DNA of 64,000 nucleotides from assembly GCA_040954595.2 (NCBI GenBank), contig CM082597.2:1426001-1490000 (forward strand), in the 5' to 3' direction. Positions 61,009 through 64,000 of the stretch are shown in pieces. The stretch comes from Balanoglossus misakiensis (lineage: Eukaryota; Hemichordata). Under the pieces are notes generated by a model. The model saw only the letters and a program-made list of their open reading frames with translations, did not search any database and was not told where the DNA came from. Every line of letters starts with the position of its first letter. The first letter of the stretch is position 1. A program made the position numbers and the translations under genes.

Positions 61009-64000
61009 CTCGAAATCCGGCAACTCGAAAATTCGCGGTTTTTCGACAAAAACCATGATGGTTAACCCATGAAAAATGTTCAAATCGGCCGAAAATCTCG
61101 AAATCCGGCAACTCGAAAATTCGCGGTTTTTCGACAAAAACCATGATGGTTAACCCAGGAAAAATGTTCAAAAAGGCCGAAAATCTCGAAATCCGGCAAC
61201 TCGAAAATTCGCGGTTTTTCGACAAAAACCATGATGGTTAACCCATGAAAAATGTTCAAAAAGGCCGAAAATCTCGAAATCCGGCAACTCGAAAATTCGC
61301 GGTTTTTCGACAAAAACCATGATGGTTAACCCATGAAAAATGTTCAAAAAGGCCGAAAATCTCGAAATCCGGCAACTCGAAAATTCGCGGTTTTTCGACA
61401 AAAACCATGATGGTTAACCCATGAAAAATGTTCAAAAAGGCCGAAAATCTCGAAATTCGGCAACTCGAAAATTCGCGGTTTTTCGACAAAAACCATGATT
61501 GTTAACCCATGAAAAATGTTCAAAAAGGCCGAAAATCTCGAAATCCGGCAACTCGAAAATTCGCGTTTTTTCGACAAAAACCATGATGGTTAACCCATGA
61601 AAAATGTTCAAATCGGCCGAAAATCTCGAAATTCGGCAACTCGAAAATTCGCGGTTTTTCGACAAAAACCATGATGGTTAACCCATGAAAAATGTTCAAA
61701 AAGGCCGAAAATCTCGAAATTCGGCAACTCGAAAATTCGCGGTTTTTCGACAAAAACCATGATGGTTAACCCATGAAAAATGTTCAAATCGGCCGAAAAT
61801 CTCGAAATCCGGCAACTCGAAAATTCGCGGTTTTTCGACAAAAACCATGATGGTTAACCCATGAAAACTGTTCAAATCGGCTGAAAATCTCGAAATTCGG
61901 CAACTCGAAAATTCGCGGTTTTTCGACAAAAACCATGATGGTTAACCCATGAAAAATGTTCAAATCGGCCGAAAATCTCGAAATCCGGCAACTCGAAAAA
62001 TCGCGGTTTTTCGACAAAAACCATGATGGTTAACCCATGAAAAATGTTCAAATCGGCCGAAAATCTCGAAATCCGGCAACTCGAAAATTCGCGGTTTTTC
62101 GACAAAAACCATGATGGTTAACCCATGAAAAATGTTCAAATCGGGCGAAAATCTCGAAATCCGGCAACTCGAAAATTCGCGGTTTTTCGACAAAAACCAT
62201 GATGGTTAACCCATGAAAAATGTTCAAAAAGGCCGAAAATCTCGAAATCCGGCAACTCGAAAATTCGCGGTTTTTCGACAAAAACCACGATGGTTAACCC
62301 ATGAAAAATGTTCAAAAAGGCCGAAAATCTCGAAATCCGGCAACTCGAAAATTCGCGGTTTTTCGACAAAAACCATGATGGTTAACCCATGAAAAATGTT
62401 CAAATCGGCCGAAAATCTCGAAATCCGGCAACTCGAAAAATCGCGGTTTTTCGACAAAAACCATGATGGTTAACCCATGAAAAATGTTCAAATCGGCCGA
62501 AAATCTCGAAATCCGGCAACTCGAAAATTCGCGGTTTTTCGACAAAAACCATGATGGTTAACCCATGAAAAATGTTCAAATCGGCCGAAAATCTCGAAAT
62601 CCGGCAACTCGAAAATTCGCGGTTTTTCGACAAAAACCATGATGGTTAACCCATGAAAAATGTTCAAAAAGGCCGAAAATCTCGAAATCCGGCAACTCGA
62701 AAATTCGCGGTTTTTCGACAAAAACCATGATGGTTAACCCATGAAAAATGTTCAAAAAGGCCGAAAATCTCGAAATCCGGCAACTCGAAAATTCGCGGTT
62801 TTTCGACAAAAACCATGATGGTTAACCCATGAAAAATGTTCAAAAAGGCCGAAAATCTCGAAATCCGGCAACTCGAAAATTCGCGGTTTTTCGACAAAAA
62901 CCATGATGGTTAACCCATGAAAAATGTTCAAAAAGGCCGAAAATCTCGAAATTCGGCAACTCGAAAATTCGCGGTTTTTCGACAAAAACCATGATTGTTA
63001 ACCCATGAAAAATGTTCAAAAAGGCCGAAAATCTCGAAATCCGGCAACTCGAAAATTCGCGGTTTTTCGACAAAAACCATGATGGTTAACCCATGAAAAA
63101 TGTTCAAATCGGCCGAAAATCTCGAAATTCGGCAACTCGAAAATTCGCGGTTTTTCGACAAAAACCATGATGGTTAACCCATGAAAAATGTTCAAATCGG
63201 CCGAAAATCTCGAAATTCGGCAACTCGAAAATTCGCGGTTTTTCGACAAAAACCATGATGGTTAACCCATGAAAAATGTTCAAATCGGCCGAAAATCTCG
63301 AAATTCGGCAACTCGAAAATTCGCGGTTTTTCGACAAAAACCATGATGGTTAACCCATGAAAACTGTTCAAATCGGCCGAAAATCTCGAAATTCGGCAAC
63401 TCGAAAATTCGCGGTTTTTCGACAAAAACCATGATGGTTAACCCATGAAAAATGTTCAAATCGGCCGAAAATCTCGAAATCCGGCAACTCGAAAAATCGC
63501 GGTTTTTCGACAAAAACCATGATGGTTAACCCATGAAAAATGTTCAAATCGGCCGAAAATCTCGAAATCCGGCAACTCGAAAATTCGCGGTTTTTCGACA
63601 AAAACCATGATGGTTAACCCATGAAAAATGTTCAAATCGGCCGAAAATCTCGAAATCCGGCAACTCGAAAATTCGCGGTTTTTCGACAAAAACCATGATG
63701 GTTAACCCATGAAAAATGTTCAAAAAGGCCGAAAATCTCGAAATCCGGCAACTCGAAAATTCGCGGTTTTTCGACAAAAACCACGATGGTTAACCCATGA
63801 AAAATGTTCAAAAAGGCCGAAAATCTCGAAATCCGGCAACTCGAAAATTCGCGGTTTTTCGACAAAAACCATGATGGTTAACCCATGAAAAATGTTCAAA
63901 AAGGCCGAAAATCTCGAAATCCGGCAACTCGAAAATTCGCGGTTTTTCGACAAAAACCATGATGGTTAACCCATGAAAAATGTTCAAAAAGGCCGAAAAT
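61009..64000. repeat. 17-unit (1496-bp) higher-order repeat within the satellite
   Basis: The private variants GATTGTTAACC (61497 and 62993) and CCACGATGG (62288 and 63784) both recur at exactly 1496 bases, which is 17 units. Surrounding variant order (AAAAATCGCGG, AAAAAGGCC blocks) also repeats. The right edge cuts the second copy. Outer limits are approximate. Confidence 0.7.

Larger units (their letters stand above)
41263..64000. repeat. 88-bp tandem satellite, about 258 units, continuing past the right edge
   Basis: From 41263 to the end the sequence is an unbroken head-to-tail array of an 88-bp unit. The unit starts AACCCATGAAAAATGTTCAA, passes CGGCCGAAAATCTCG, TTCGGCAACTCG and TTCGCGGTTTTTCGAC, and ends ACCATGATGGTT. 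Most units differ at only zero to three positions. The G+C content of the consensus is about 40 percent with eight CpGs per unit. Internal palindromes include TCGGCCGA, GGTTAACC and ACCATGATGGT. The two leftmost units and many after about 54.3 kb are AAAAAGGCC/CCGGCAA variants; the middle is mostly AAATCGGCC/TTCGGCAA. Length exceptions: 89 bp near 54.45 and 60.96 kb, 41 bp near 55.30 kb, 87 bp near 60.24 kb, 47 bp near 60.56 kb. Probably heterochromatic or centromere/subtelomere-like; function not shown. Open frames on the minus strand are by-products of the period. Confidence 0.98.

Noticed and set aside
41279-63953. Some 250 overlapping 77-residue open frames on the minus strand over the satellite
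   Set aside because: The 88-bp period is one base off a multiple of three, so each unit is read in all frames and the same frame recurs every 264 bp. The peptides are identical, overlapping and without gene context; they are a product of the repeat.
41263-64000. CRISPR array
   Set aside because: Units are contiguous and identical with no unique spacers, and the DNA is eukaryotic.

Overview
The window is eukaryotic nuclear DNA. Genes are split by GT-AG introns, carry AATAAA poly(A) signals, and encode metazoan families: TIR-SAM proteins, Ig-domain surface proteins, GH37 trehalase, LDLa-CAP protein and a WSCD-type sulfotransferase. Many small microsatellites and a long satellite are present. 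Family content and overall look suggest a marine invertebrate, probably an invertebrate deuterostome such as amphioxus, a hemichordate or an echinoderm. That assignment is inference; no species-specific marker was recognised. All gene models below were built by eye from open frames, splice sites, intron phases and family motifs. Where exon lists are given, the lengths sum to a whole number of codons ending in a stop.

Layout. (1) 0.25-6.0 kb, plus strand: two paralogous TIR-domain genes. The first continues into a SAM domain and four Tudor-knot/chromo-barrel-like modules, an architecture I do not recognise from any named family. The second is a short TIR-only paralogue. (2) 6.3-17.1 kb, minus strand: four intact three-exon genes for small single-V-type-Ig proteins with signal peptides and hydrophobic (GPI-type or TM) tails, plus one Ig relic. 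An 801-bp MITE-like element with TTA target duplication sits in an intron of one of them. (3) 17.1-19.9 kb: no supported gene. (4) 19.9-26.5 kb, plus: a 1740-residue multi-C2H2 zinc-finger protein encoded in one exon, with an intron in its 3' UTR. (5) 27.2-31.6 kb, plus: a complete 12-exon trehalase. (6) 32.5-34.6 kb, plus: a secreted two-LDLa plus CAP protein with one GC-AG intron. (7) 35.5-38.4 kb, plus: a three-exon gene for a 91-residue secreted six-cysteine peptide, unrecognised. (8) 39.2-40.9 kb, minus: a complete four-exon WSCD-like Golgi sulfotransferase. (9) 41.26-64.0 kb: an uninterrupted 88-bp tandem satellite of about 258 units that runs off the right edge. It has higher-order structure and a perfect 19-bp inverted repeat at its left border.

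The TIR genes and the opposing Ig cluster look like a small island of putative immune or recognition genes. The rest are unrelated single genes ending at a heterochromatin-like satellite. The most noteworthy items are the TIR-SAM-barrel protein, the Ig cluster, the six-cysteine peptide, and the structure and edge of the satellite.
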